Assembly (NCBI RefSeq): GCF_003967075.1
Contig: NZ_AP018664.1
Span: 868,001-932,000, forward strand
Origin: Sphingobium amiense
GTDB lineage: Bacteria > Pseudomonadota > Alphaproteobacteria > Sphingomonadales > Sphingomonadaceae
Direction of reading: 5' to 3'
Length of the DNA stretch: 64,000 nucleotides
The stretch's first letter is position 1. The number at the start of each line of letters is the position of its first letter. Shown piece after piece: positions 25,627-35,132 of this stretch. The notes under the pieces are model-generated. The model searched no databases. It saw only the letters and a program-made list of their open reading frames with translations, and had not been told where the DNA came from. A program made the translations under genes and the position numbers.

Positions 25627-28600
25627 ATGCCTCACGCCGCCTTCGTCCCGCTTCGCGTCTTTTCCTCCTTCACCATGCTGGAAGGCGCGATCGACCCCAA
25701 GAAGATCGCGAAACAGGCAAGGGCACTGGGCTTTCCCGCCGCCGCCATTACCGACCGCAACGGCCTCTACGGGTCCATGGCCTTTTCCGATGCGTGCAGG
25801 GATGAGGGGGTGCAGCCGGTCATCGGGGCGATGCTGGGCGTGCTGCGCCCCGGCCGCCCCGCAAACGCCGCTCCGGTGCACGACTGGCTGGCGCTTTATG
25901 CGCAGGATGCGGCGGGATATGACAATCTGTGCGCGCTGGTTTCGATGGCGCATCTGGACCGGCCGGTCGAAGAAGTGCCCCATGTCAGCATCGAAACGCT
26001 GGCAGGGCGCACGGACGGCCTGATCGCGCTGACGGCGGGGGGTGAGGGCGCGCTGGCGCGACTGTTCGCGGAGGATCAGCCCGAGGCGGCGCTGGCCTAT
26101 GCGCAGCGGCTGGAGGCGCTGTTCCCCGACCGGCTCTATATCGAAATCTGCCGCCGCTTCGATCCTGTCGAGGGCAAGGCGGAGGCTGCGCTGCTCGACC
26201 TCGCCTATGCGCGCGACCTGCCGCTGGTGGCGACCAACCCGACCTGCTTTGCCGAGCCGCATTTCCACGAGGCGCATGACGTGATGCTGTGCATCGCCGA
26301 CAGCGCCTATGTCGAGACGCCCGACCGCCGCACCAGTTCGCCCGATGCATGGATGAAGCCCGCGGGCGAGATGAAACGGCTGTTCGACGATCTGCCCGAA
26401 GCGCTTGCCAACACGCTGGTGGTGGCGCAGCGCTGCGCGGTCGCCGCGCCCAAGCGCAAACCCATTCTCCCGAGCCTTGCGGGCGACATCGAGGGCGAGG
26501 CGAGGATGCTGCGTGAGCAGGCGGCGGCTGGCCTTGAAGCACGGCTGGAGAAAGCGGGTATCGTCGGGGCGGAGGCGCGCCAGCCCTATTATGACCGGCT
26601 GACCTTCGAAACCGACATCATCATCCAGATGGGTTTCCCCGGCTACTTCCTGATCGTTGCCGACTTCATCAAATGGGCGAAGGACAATGGCATTCCGGTG
26701 GGGCCGGGGCGTGGATCGGGCGCGGGGTCGCTGGTCGCGTGGGCGCTGACCATCACCGATCTCGACCCGCTGCAACTCGGGCTGCTGTTCGAACGATTCC
26801 TCAATCCCGAGCGCGTGTCGATGCCCGACTTCGACATCGACTTCTGCGAAACGCGGCGCGGCGAGGTGATCCGCTACGTCCAGCAGAAATATGGGGCCGA
26901 CCATGTGGCCCAGATCATCACCTTCGGTAAGCTCAAGGCGCGCGCCGTGCTCAAGGATACGGGGCGCGTGCTCCAGATGAGCTATGGGCAGGTGGACCGG
27001 CTGGCGAAGCTGGTGCCCAATCACCCGACCGATCCGTGGACGCTGGAGCGGTCGCTGAACGGCGTCAGCGAGTTCCGCGCGGAATATGACAATGACAATC
27101 AGGTCCGCCGCCTGATCGACTATGCGATGAAGCTGGAGGGCTTTCCGCGCCACTCGTCCACGCACGCGGCGGGCGTGGTCATCGGTGATCGGCCCCTGTC
27201 GCAGCTTGTGCCGCTCTACCGCGATCCGCGATCCGACATGCCGGTGACGCAGTTCGACATGAAATATGTCGAGGGCGCGGGCCTCGTGAAGTTCGACTTT
27301 CTGGGCCTCAAGACGCTATCAGTGTTGCAGAAGGCGGTGCAGTTGCTCGCCGGGCGCGGCGTGCATGTCGATCTCGATACGCTGGCATGGGACGATCCGG
27401 CGGTCTACGAGCTGCTCCAGCGCGGCGATACGGTGGGCGTGTTCCAGCTCGAATCCGAAGGGATGCGCAAGACGCTGGCCGCCGTGCGGCCGACCAATTT
27501 CGGCGACATCATCGCGCTTGTGTCGCTCTACCGCCCCGGTCCGATGGACAATATTCCGATGTTCGGGCGTCGCAAGAACGGGCAGGAAGAGATTGAATAT
27601 CCTCATATTCTCCTGAAACCGATCCTCGAAGAGACCTATGGCATCTTCGTCTATCAGGAACAGGTGATGCAGGCCGCGCAGATCCTTGCGGGCTACAGCC
27701 TCGGAGACGCGGACCTGCTGCGCCGCGCGATGGGCAAGAAGGTCAAGGCGGAGATGGACGCGCAGCGGTCCCGCTTCGTGGAGGGCTGCGTGGAGAAGAG
27801 CGCCATACCGGCGGCGAAGGCGAACGAGCTGTTCGACTTGATCGACAAGTTCGCGGGCTATGGCTTCAACAAGAGCCACGCGGCGGCATACGCCCTGCTC
27901 GCCTATCAGACGGCATGGCTGAAGGCGCATTATCCGGCCGAGTTCTACGCCGGGTCGATGGCGTTCGACATCCATCTGACCGACAAGCTGACGGTGTTCG
28001 TGGACGATATGCGGCGCATGGGACTCACCTGCCTGCCGCCCGACATCAATCGCAGCCTTGCGGATTTCTCGGTCGAGGCGGTGCCGCATGAGGGCGAAGA
28101 CCCCCGGCTGGGCTTTGCGGTGCGCTATGCGCTCGGCGGTCTCAAGGGCGTGGGCGAAAAGGCGATGGAGCAGCTTGTCGAGGAGCGCGACAAGGGTGGG
28201 CCGTTCAAGAGCCTCGACGATTTCGCCGACCGGATCGAGCCGCGGCTGCTCAACCGGCGGCAGCTCGAAAGCCTTGCGGCGGCGGGCGCATTCGATGGCG
28301 TGCATGCGGACCGGGGCGGCGTTCATGCAGCGGCGGAGACGATCCTGTCGGTCGCTTCGAGCAATGCGCAGGCGCGGGAGAGCGGGCAGGGCGGCCTGTT
28401 CGGCGATGTCGAGACGCCGCACGCCGATGTGCGCATTCCGCCGCATCAGGCCTGGACCGTGGCGGACCGCATGGCGCAGGAGAAGGAGGCGTTCGGCTTC
28501 TATTTCTCGGCGCATCCGGTCGACCGCTACCGGCATCTGGCCGACGCGCGCGGGGCGAAAAGCTATGGCCTGATCTGTCAGTCGCCCATGCCCGCGCCCA

Positions 28601-29172
28601 ATGCGGAAGGCCGGTCGATGACGATCATGGCGGCGATGGTCGAGGATGTGCGCTGGCGCGAAACGAAACGCGGCGCGCGCTACGCCAGCGCGACATTTTC
28701 CGACCAGAGCGGGCAGTTTCAGGCGAGCTGCTTCGACGAACCGGCGTGCAAGGCCATCGAGGAACTGGCGGGCGACGGGGATTGCGCGCTGCTGATCGTG
28801 GAGCTGGACCGGCTTCCCGGCGAGGAAACGCCGCGCGTGACCGTGCGCGGGGTTGAACCGTTCCGCACCATCGCCAGCGCGTCGCGCATGGAGCTGGTGG
28901 TGGACTGCGAGACGGTGGCGGCGGTGGAGGCGCTGGCGGCGCTGCTGGCGAAGGCTGGCGGCGGGCGGAGCGAGGTGTTCCTGCGCGCACCGCTGGGCGA
29001 TGCGCAGGCGGCGCGGCTGTTCCTGGGGGACAGCTACAGCCTGGGCGCGGATCAGGTCGACGCGATTGCGACGATAGCGGGCCTTGCCATCCATCGCTTC
29101 GAGCGGATGGACGTGAAGGCGGACGGATACCGCACGCGCACACGGCGTACGCCGCTGCGGCTCGTCAGCTAG
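25627..29172 (+). CDS. dnaE: DNA polymerase III alpha subunit
   Basis: This is the replicative DNA polymerase catalytic subunit of 1181 residues. The N-terminal PHP domain starts FVPLRVFSSFTMLEGAIDP. The palm carries GPGRGSGAGSLVAWAL and the catalytic aspartates of PDFDIDFCE. The tau/beta-binding C-terminal half includes an OB fold (about residues 990-1070). It is the DnaE1 type by length and by the N-terminal motif. It stands alone between the GGDEF gene and a radical SAM gene, with which it overlaps by 4 bases tail to tail. Confidence 0.97.
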   Translation: MPHAAFVPLRVFSSFTMLEGAIDPKKIAKQARALGFPAAAITDRNGLYGSMAFSDACRDEGVQPVIGAMLGVLRPGRPANAAPVHDWLALYAQDAAGYDNLCALVSMAHLDRPVEEVPHVSIETLAGRTDGLIALTAGGEGALARLFAEDQPEAALAYAQRLEALFPDRLYIEICRRFDPVEGKAEAALLDLAYARDLPLVATNPTCFAEPHFHEAHDVMLCIADSAYVETPDRRTSSPDAWMKPAGEMKRLFDDLPEALANTLVVAQRCAVAAPKRKPILPSLAGDIEGEARMLREQAAAGLEARLEKAGIVGAEARQPYYDRLTFETDIIIQMGFPGYFLIVADFIKWAKDNGIPVGPGRGSGAGSLVAWALTITDLDPLQLGLLFERFLNPERVSMPDFDIDFCETRRGEVIRYVQQKYGADHVAQIITFGKLKARAVLKDTGRVLQMSYGQVDRLAKLVPNHPTDPWTLERSLNGVSEFRAEYDNDNQVRRLIDYAMKLEGFPRHSSTHAAGVVIGDRPLSQLVPLYRDPRSDMPVTQFDMKYVEGAGLVKFDFLGLKTLSVLQKAVQLLAGRGVHVDLDTLAWDDPAVYELLQRGDTVGVFQLESEGMRKTLAAVRPTNFGDIIALVSLYRPGPMDNIPMFGRRKNGQEEIEYPHILLKPILEETYGIFVYQEQVMQAAQILAGYSLGDADLLRRAMGKKVKAEMDAQRSRFVEGCVEKSAIPAAKANELFDLIDKFAGYGFNKSHAAAYALLAYQTAWLKAHYPAEFYAGSMAFDIHLTDKLTVFVDDMRRMGLTCLPPDINRSLADFSVEAVPHEGEDPRLGFAVRYALGGLKGVGEKAMEQLVEERDKGGPFKSLDDFADRIEPRLLNRRQLESLAAAGAFDGVHADRGGVHAAAETILSVASSNAQARESGQGGLFGDVETPHADVRIPPHQAWTVADRMAQEKEAFGFYFSAHPVDRYRHLADARGAKSYGLICQSPMPAPNAEGRSMTIMAAMVEDVRWRETKRGARYASATFSDQSGQFQASCFDEPACKAIEELAGDGDCALLIVELDRLPGEETPRVTVRGVEPFRTIASASRMELVVDCETVAAVEALAALLAKAGGGRSEVFLRAPLGDAQAARLFLGDSYSLGADQVDAIATIAGLAIHRFERMDVKADGYRTRTRRTPLRLVS

Positions 29173-30251
29173 AATAACCGCATCTGCGCGCCTTCGGGCG
29201 GGCGGAAGAGGTCGGTGCGCAGGACCAGCTTTTCGCCCGAGAACCCGGCCTTTTTGCGCGCCTTGAGGAAGCGGGTGCGCAGCAGGTCGGCCCATACGCC
29301 CTGACCTTTCATGCGGGTTCCGAAGCCCGGATCATTGTCCCGCCCGCCGCGCAGATCGTTGACGATGGCCATCACCTTGGCCGCGCGGTCGGGATAATGT
29401 TCGGCGAGCCACGCGCGGAAGAGCGGTGCGACCTCGTGGGGCAGGCGGATGGGGATGTAGGTGACTTCGCGCGCACCCGCTTCCGCGACGCGGGCGATGA
29501 GCGCCTCCATCTCATGATCGGTGATCGCCGGGATGACGGGCGAGATGCTCGCGGTTACGGGGATGCCCGCGTCCGACAGGCGGCGAATGGCGTCGAGCCG
29601 CCGCATCGGATGCGGCGCGCGCGGCTCCAGCGTGCGGGCGACCGCCGGATCGAGGCTGGTGACGGAGAGCATCACCGCCGCCAGCCTGTCACGGGCGAGG
29701 TCGGCGATCAGGTCGATGTCGCGGAGGATGCGGTCGGATTTGGTGGTGATGAAGGTCGGGTGCCGCGTTTCCACCAGCAGTTCGAGGATGGACCGCGTGA
29801 TGCGCCAGTCCTTCTCGATGGGCTGATAGGGATCGGTGTTGGTGCCCATCGCGATGGTGGCGACGTGGTAGCTCTTCTTCGACAGTTCGACGCGCAGCAG
29901 CTTCGCCGCATCGGGCTTGGCAAAGAGTCTGGTTTCGAAGTCGAGGCCGGGGGACAGGTCGTGATAGGCATGGCTCGGCCGCGCGAAGCAGTAGATGCAG
30001 CCATGCTCACAACCGCGATAGGCGTTGATCGACTGGTCGAAGCTGATGTCGGGGCTGGCGTTGCGGGTGAGGATAGTGCGGGGGTGTTCGACCGTGACTT
30101 CGGTGCGGCGGCGGGGAGCCGGGCCGTCGAGCGCCTCGATAGCGTCGAGCCAGTCTCCGTCCGCCTGCCGCTCCGCCAGATTGAAGCGGCGGCTTTCGCC
30201 GTTGAGCGTTGCGCCTCTGCCCTTTTCCGCTGCCATGGCGGACAGGAACAT
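29169..30251 (-). CDS. Radical SAM protein of the PA0069/SplB-like family
   Basis: The 360-residue protein has the radical SAM cluster motif CEHGCIYC (C81, C85, C88). It also has the family stretches ASPDISFDQSINAYRG, FARPSHAYHDLSPGLDFETR and YHVATIAMGTNTDPYQPIEK. These match the PA0069-type radical SAM proteins, related to spore photoproduct lyase but of unknown reaction. The gene is downstream of moaB on the same strand, with about 30 bases between. An ATG five codons into the frame (30236) is an alternative start. Confidence 0.85.
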   Translation of the reverse strand: MFLSAMAAEKGRGATLNGESRRFNLAERQADGDWLDAIEALDGPAPRRRTEVTVEHPRTILTRNASPDISFDQSINAYRGCEHGCIYCFARPSHAYHDLSPGLDFETRLFAKPDAAKLLRVELSKKSYHVATIAMGTNTDPYQPIEKDWRITRSILELLVETRHPTFITTKSDRILRDIDLIADLARDRLAAVMLSVTSLDPAVARTLEPRAPHPMRRLDAIRRLSDAGIPVTASISPVIPAITDHEMEALIARVAEAGAREVTYIPIRLPHEVAPLFRAWLAEHYPDRAAKVMAIVNDLRGGRDNDPGFGTRMKGQGVWADLLRTRFLKARKKAGFSGEKLVLRTDLFRPPEGAQMRLF

Positions 30252-30280
30252 AGAAAGAACAAAAAGTCAATCGAGGCGGG

Positions 30281-30808
30281 TCAGCGCTCGGTCAGGCGGG
30301 GCATGAGTTCGACGAAGTTGCAGGGGCGAAAGCGGCTGTCGAGCTGGCTCGCCAATATGCCGTCCCATGCGTCCTTCACGGCACCGGTCGATCCGGGCAG
30401 CGCGAAGATATAGGTGCCGCGTGCGACGCAGGCGGTGGCGCGGGACTGGATGGTGGAGGTGCCGATGCTCTGGTAGCTGAGCCAGCGGAAGAGTTCGCCG
30501 AAACCGGGAATTTCCTTGTCCTGCACCTGACGCAGCGCTTCGGGGGTCACGTCGCGCCCGGTGACGCCGGTGCCGCCGGTGGTGAGGATCACGTCGATGT
30601 CGGGATCGTCGATCCATGCGTGGAGGCGCGCGACGATGGCGGATTTATCGTCCTTTTCGATGTGCCGTGCGGCGAGGATGTGCCCGGCGCTTTCCAGCCG
30701 TTCGACCATCGTGTCGCCTGAGCGGTCCTCGGCCAGCCCGCGTGTGTCCGACACGGTAAGGACGGCGATGCGGACGGGGAGGAAGGCGCGGCTTTCGTCG
30801 ATCGGCAT
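30281..30808 (-). CDS. moaB: Molybdenum cofactor biosynthesis protein MoaB
   Basis: The 175-residue protein belongs to the MoaB/MogA family that adenylates molybdopterin. The characteristic motif [18 protein letters not shown] and the segment [18 protein letters not shown] are present. The ATG at 30808 was chosen because it overlaps the slt stop codon by one base (TGATG). A longer reading frame upstream encodes sequence unlike the family. MoaB and MogA are hard to distinguish by eye, but the MoaB-type N-terminus [16 protein letters not shown] supports this call. Confidence 0.92.
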   Translation of the reverse strand: MPIDESRAFLPVRIAVLTVSDTRGLAEDRSGDTMVERLESAGHILAARHIEKDDKSAIVARLHAWIDDPDIDVILTTGGTGVTGRDVTPEALRQVQDKEIPGFGELFRWLSYQSIGTSTIQSRATACVARGTYIFALPGSTGAVKDAWDGILASQLDSRFRPCNFVELMPRLTER

Positions 30809-32598
30809 CAGTCCGATCCGCCGCCCGCGCTCGCGACCGGGGACATGCGGCCGTCGGCCTTGCTGAGGCGCACCAGCTTCATGCCCTTGGCGGTGGGGAA
30901 CGTCGGCCAAAGCCCCTGCGCCATGCCGGTCAGGCAATCGGCGCGGCCCTTCGCCTGAATCTGATACATCCAGTAGTTGCGCATCACGATGTTCACATAG
31001 GCGCGCGTTTCGTAATAGGGCAGGGATTCCATGAAGAGCAGCGGATCGCCCTTGTCATGGACCTGCGTGTTCCAGCGCTCCACCGGCAGCGGTCCGGCAT
31101 TATAGGCGGCCATCACCTTGGGGAGCAGGCCGCCGGTCGCGCCCATGTCGCGTAGCGCTTCAAGGTAGCGCTGGCCATATTCCATGTTGGTCGATGGCAC
31201 GAACAGGCGGGCCGGATCGGAAAGTCCCACGTCTCCCGCCGTGCCGGGCCGCACCTGCATCAGGCCGCGCGCGCCCGCGCTGCTGACGACATCGGTGCGG
31301 AAGCCCGATTCCTGAAGCGTGTGCGCGAAAACGAGCGAGGGATCGACGCGCCAGCCGCCGTCCGGGGTCCATGCAGGCGCGGGGAAGCGGGCGAAGCTGC
31401 CCGGCTGCATCCCTGCCGGGCCGTTATGCGCCAGATAAAGCTGGGTCGCGGGCAGGTTCAGCGCGTTGGCGAGGCGCAGCAGCGCGTCATATTGCGAAGT
31501 GCCGCCGATCTTCGCCTGATAGCGGAGAAGTTCGTCGGCGCGGCCATTCTCGCCAATGGCCGACAGGGCGACGGCGGCGCGGGCGTTGGGGCTTTCCTTG
31601 AGCTTCTGCCACTCCAGCGCGCCGAAGCGCGGACCGGCGGGCGCAGCGCCGAGCGGTATGCCCAGCGATTCCCGCGCGAGCAGGCCGTAGAAGGTTTCGT
31701 CGGCACGTGCCGCCTGCCGGAGATAGGCCTGCACCTTTTCCGCCTGACCGCAGACCATATAGGCGCGCGACGCCCAATAGGCGCCCGCCGCGCGCATATC
31801 GGCGTCACCCGCGAGCGCCGCCACATTGGCGAAGGCGGGGGCGGCAGCGCGGCAGTCATTCTGCCGCCACGCGGCAAGGCCGGTGGTCCAGTGCGCCTGC
31901 ACCGTCCAGTCGCCAGCCGTGCGCGCTTCGAGCGCGCGGGCGGCCATGCGGCGGGCGTTGAGATCGTCATTTTCGATATAATAGGCCCATGCGACGCGCT
32001 GGCGCACCTCGGTGAGGCCTTCGGGCGTCAGGCCCGCTTCCCCGGCGGCCAGCAGCCCTTCGGCACCGACCGGATCGTCATTCTTGACGAAGGTCTGGAT
32101 CTGGCCCGCCAGCGTCTGCGCCAGCAGGTCGCTCTTCGTCGCGGCGACATATTGGCGGCGCGGGGCGGAACCGAGCCAGACGAGCTTCTGGATCTGCGGC
32201 AGGTCAGGCAGCAGGGTGGCGCCGCGTTTCTGCGCCAGCCGCGAAAGCTGGTCCGCCTTGGGCAGCCATGGCGCCTTGTTGATGAGGTCCAGCAGGTCGA
32301 ACAGCTCGACGCGGGGCGACCCCTTGGCAAGATAGAGTTCCGAGAGCGCCACGGGGCGCAGCGCGTCCTGCGGATCGAGCGCGGCGATCATCGCCTTTGC
32401 GTCTGTCCACTGCTGCGCCTGAAGCGCGGAGAAAATGGCGCGGTAGCGGGTCTTGTCGCCATCAGCGAGTTGCAGCGGCGAGGCATCGGCCGAGGCAATG
32501 TCCGGGAGCGCCGCGACGGTTTCGGCCCGCGCAGGGGTGGAGGCCGCAAGACCGGCGGCCAGAGCAAGGCTGGTCAGGTAAAGGGCGGCGCGGTTCAC
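30808..32598 (-). CDS. slt: Soluble lytic murein transglycosylase
   Basis: The 596-residue periplasmic protein has a signal peptide (about residues 1-24, ending TPARA). A long alpha-helical superhelix domain follows, then a C-terminal goose-lysozyme-type SLT domain. The catalytic glutamate is in [22 protein letters not shown], and [13 protein letters not shown] is also conserved. It cleaves peptidoglycan to 1,6-anhydromuropeptides. The GTG start at 32598 overlaps the upstream stop by 4 bases (GTGA) and yields a clean signal peptide, so it is preferred over the longer frame. It is followed by moaB. Confidence 0.93.
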   Translation of the reverse strand: MNRAALYLTSLALAAGLAASTPARAETVAALPDIASADASPLQLADGDKTRYRAIFSALQAQQWTDAKAMIAALDPQDALRPVALSELYLAKGSPRVELFDLLDLINKAPWLPKADQLSRLAQKRGATLLPDLPQIQKLVWLGSAPRRQYVAATKSDLLAQTLAGQIQTFVKNDDPVGAEGLLAAGEAGLTPEGLTEVRQRVAWAYYIENDDLNARRMAARALEARTAGDWTVQAHWTTGLAAWRQNDCRAAAPAFANVAALAGDADMRAAGAYWASRAYMVCGQAEKVQAYLRQAARADETFYGLLARESLGIPLGAAPAGPRFGALEWQKLKESPNARAAVALSAIGENGRADELLRYQAKIGGTSQYDALLRLANALNLPATQLYLAHNGPAGMQPGSFARFPAPAWTPDGGWRVDPSLVFAHTLQESGFRTDVVSSAGARGLMQVRPGTAGDVGLSDPARLFVPSTNMEYGQRYLEALRDMGATGGLLPKVMAAYNAGPLPVERWNTQVHDKGDPLLFMESLPYYETRAYVNIVMRNYWMYQIQAKGRADCLTGMAQGLWPTFPTAKGMKLVRLSKADGRMSPVASAGGGSD

Positions 32599-33371
32599 GG
32601 GTTCACATCCTCGATCAGGCATTGCAGGGCGCGCCAGCATTCCGCCTTCGCCGCGGGCTGTCCCAGCAGCAGGCGCGGATGGAATGTGGCGATCGCGGGA
32701 ACAGTGCCGCCCTCATGGTTAAAGCCGCGTAAACTATTGGGCGCGTCGTCACCGTTCGTCGGCAGAAGCGCACGGGCCGTCCTGTCGCCAAGGATCAACA
32801 GCCGCCGGGGCCGGGCGGCGGCCACATGCGCCCGCATGCGCGCCGCAGCCTTTTCCAGATCGGCAGCCTCCACCATCCCGCCGGGCGGCCGGGCGAAGAA
32901 GAGGGAGGCGATGTTGGTGATGGACCGTTCCGTCCCGATGGCCCGTAGCATGGCGTCGAACAGCGCGCCTGCCTTGTCGGCCAGAAGCGTTCCGGCGTCG
33001 GCGTCCGCAGGATCGGGCATGTCGGTCACGACCATGAGCGGCGCATCGACAAGCGCGGAGGGATAGACCGGGCGCGATGGCCAGCGCCGTTCGACATGGC
33101 CCGCATCCTGTTTCAGCCACGCAAGAAAGGACGGCAGGTCGCGCGGTATGGACACTGCCGGAGCAGTGGAGTGGGATGCGGTTTTCGGCGGCGCTTCCGA
33201 TGGCGCGGGGCGCAGCCAGTCGACCGGCGCTTCCGCGACGGCGCATTCCACGCCCGCAAGCTGCCACCACGCCAGATAGGCGTCGGCGACCAGCGCCGCA
33301 TTGTCCTGCCCTGAACCCCGCATCGTCTTTCCCTTGGGCCAGAGGTTGACGAGGGGGTCAAGCTGCTTCAT
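32595..33371 (-). CDS. Divergent uracil-DNA glycosylase superfamily protein
   Basis: The 258-residue protein has a low-complexity N-terminal third (about residues 45-75, rich in A, P, S). A Rossmann-like domain follows with LLILGDRTARALL and a C-terminal motif TFHPRLLLGQP, resembling motif 3 of family 4/5 uracil-DNA glycosylases. The usual iron-sulfur cysteines and GEAPG motif are missing: the corresponding segment reads VVTDMPDPADADAG. It may be a specialised or inactive member. It is the first gene of a minus-strand operon with slt and moaB. An ATG at 33323 could also be the start. Confidence 0.65.
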   Translation of the reverse strand: MKQLDPLVNLWPKGKTMRGSGQDNAALVADAYLAWWQLAGVECAVAEAPVDWLRPAPSEAPPKTASHSTAPAVSIPRDLPSFLAWLKQDAGHVERRWPSRPVYPSALVDAPLMVVTDMPDPADADAGTLLADKAGALFDAMLRAIGTERSITNIASLFFARPPGGMVEAADLEKAAARMRAHVAAARPRRLLILGDRTARALLPTNGDDAPNSLRGFNHEGGTVPAIATFHPRLLLGQPAAKAECWRALQCLIEDVNP

Positions 33372-33454
33372 CGCCTTGGCTGGTAAATGGTTGGCTGAAT
33401 GCGGCGATCGGAAGCAACGGGGTGCAGCCCGCCGATGCCCAAACGGAGGGACGA

Positions 33455-35107
33455 ATGAGCGAACGGGAATCGATGCCCTATGACATCGTCATTGTCGGCG
33501 GGGGACCGGCGGGGCTGTCGGCGGCGATCAGGGCCAAGCAGCTTGCGAACGAGGTAGGGCAGGAACTGGCCGTCTGCGTGCTGGAAAAAGGGTCGGAAAT
33601 CGGCGCGCATATCCTGTCGGGGGCGGTGGTCGATCCCAGGGCGCTGGACGAACTGCTGCCTGAGTGGCGGACCGGCGGGTGCCCGCTGGCCGAAGTGCCG
33701 GTCACGGATAATCGCCACTGGTTCCTGACCAAGAGCGGCAAGATGAGCATGCCGCACCTGATGACGCCGGGCTGGATGCACAACAAGGGCACCTATACCG
33801 GATCGCTGGGCAATCTCTGCCGCTGGCTGGCCGAACAGGCCGAGGGGCTGGGCGTCGAAATCTTCCCCGGCTTTGCGGCGGCGGAAATCCTCTATCATGA
33901 GGATGGCAGCGTGAAGGGCGTCGCCACCGGCGACATGGGCATCGACCGCGAGGGCAACCGCAAGCCCGACTATCAGCCGGGGCTGGAGCTGCACGCGAAA
34001 TATACTTTCTTCGCGGAAGGCGCGCGCGGGCATCTGACCAAGATCCTCAAGCGCCAGTTCGCGCTCGACGCCAATAGCGAGCCGCAGGTCTACGGCCTTG
34101 GCATGAAGGAATTGTGGGATATTGATCCCGAGAAGCACCAGCCCGGTCTCGTCATCCATACGCAGGGATGGCCGCTGACGGACGCCTATGGCGGCGGCTT
34201 CCTCTATCATCAGGCGAACGGGCAGGTGGCGCTCGGCTTCGTGGTGGGCCTTGGCTACCGCAACCCGCATCTCTATCCGTTCGAGGAGTTCCAGCGCTGG
34301 AAGCAGCATCCGGCGATCCGGCATCATCTGGAGGGCGGCCGCCGCGTTTCCTATGGCGCGCGCGCGATCAACGAGGGTGGATGGCAGTCGATCCCGACGC
34401 TGGCCTTCCCCGGCGGCGCGCTGATCGGCTGTTCGGCGGGCTTCGTCAACGTGCCGCGCATCAAGGGCACGCACACGGCGATGAAGTCGGGCATGCTGGC
34501 GGCCGAAGCGGCGTTCGCCGCGGTGCAGGCGGACCGGTCGGGCGATGTCCTGTCCGACTATGAACCGGCGGTGCGGTCGAGCTGGATCGACAGCGAGCTG
34601 CAACTGGTCAAGAATGCCGAACCGCTGCTCGCCAAGTTCGGCAACACGCTGGGCACGGTGCTGGCGGGGATCGACATGTGGATGCGCACGCTCAAGATCG
34701 GGCTGCCCTTCACCATGAAGCACAAGCCCGACGCGGAGAAGATCTGGCCCAAGGACGCGTGCGAGAAGATCGTCTATCCCAAGCCCGATGGCGTCATCAG
34801 CTTCGACCGGCTTTCCTCGGTGTTCCTCAGCAACACCAACCATGAGGAGGACCAGCCGGTCCATCTGCAACTGAAAGATCCGGCGGTCCCCATCGCCTAT
34901 AACCTGCCCCTTTATGACGAGCCGGCGCAGCGTTATTGTCCCGCAGGCGTCTATGAGGTGGTCGGTCAGGAAGAGGGCAATCCCCGCTTCCAGATCAACG
35001 CGCAGAATTGCGTCCACTGCAAGACGTGCGACATCAAGGATCCGACCCAGAACATCAACTGGGTCGTACCCGAAGGCGGCGGAGGACCGAATTATCCCAA
35101 TATGTAG
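33455..35107 (+). CDS. Electron transfer flavoprotein-ubiquinone oxidoreductase
   Basis: This enzyme passes electrons from ETF, loaded by acyl-CoA and other dehydrogenases, to ubiquinone at the inner membrane. The 550-residue protein has an N-terminal FAD-binding GGGPAGLSAA (about residues 15-24), KGSEIGAHILSGAV and the quinone-binding region. The C-terminal [4Fe-4S] domain has the cysteines of CPAGVYE and NCVHCKTCDIKDPTQNINW, ending in the family's usual GGPNYPNM. The ATG at 33455 follows GGAGG by 5 bases. It is separated from the TPR gene by only about 25 bases. Confidence 0.96.
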   Translation: MSERESMPYDIVIVGGGPAGLSAAIRAKQLANEVGQELAVCVLEKGSEIGAHILSGAVVDPRALDELLPEWRTGGCPLAEVPVTDNRHWFLTKSGKMSMPHLMTPGWMHNKGTYTGSLGNLCRWLAEQAEGLGVEIFPGFAAAEILYHEDGSVKGVATGDMGIDREGNRKPDYQPGLELHAKYTFFAEGARGHLTKILKRQFALDANSEPQVYGLGMKELWDIDPEKHQPGLVIHTQGWPLTDAYGGGFLYHQANGQVALGFVVGLGYRNPHLYPFEEFQRWKQHPAIRHHLEGGRRVSYGARAINEGGWQSIPTLAFPGGALIGCSAGFVNVPRIKGTHTAMKSGMLAAEAAFAAVQADRSGDVLSDYEPAVRSSWIDSELQLVKNAEPLLAKFGNTLGTVLAGIDMWMRTLKIGLPFTMKHKPDAEKIWPKDACEKIVYPKPDGVISFDRLSSVFLSNTNHEEDQPVHLQLKDPAVPIAYNLPLYDEPAQRYCPAGVYEVVGQEEGNPRFQINAQNCVHCKTCDIKDPTQNINWVVPEGGGGPNYPNM

Positions 35108-35132
35108 GCGCCTGGCGATCCTGCCCATCGCG

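Noticed and set aside
27319..29295. Long minus-strand frame opposite dnaE
   Set aside because: Shadow of a clear dnaE coding sequence, without domain similarity.
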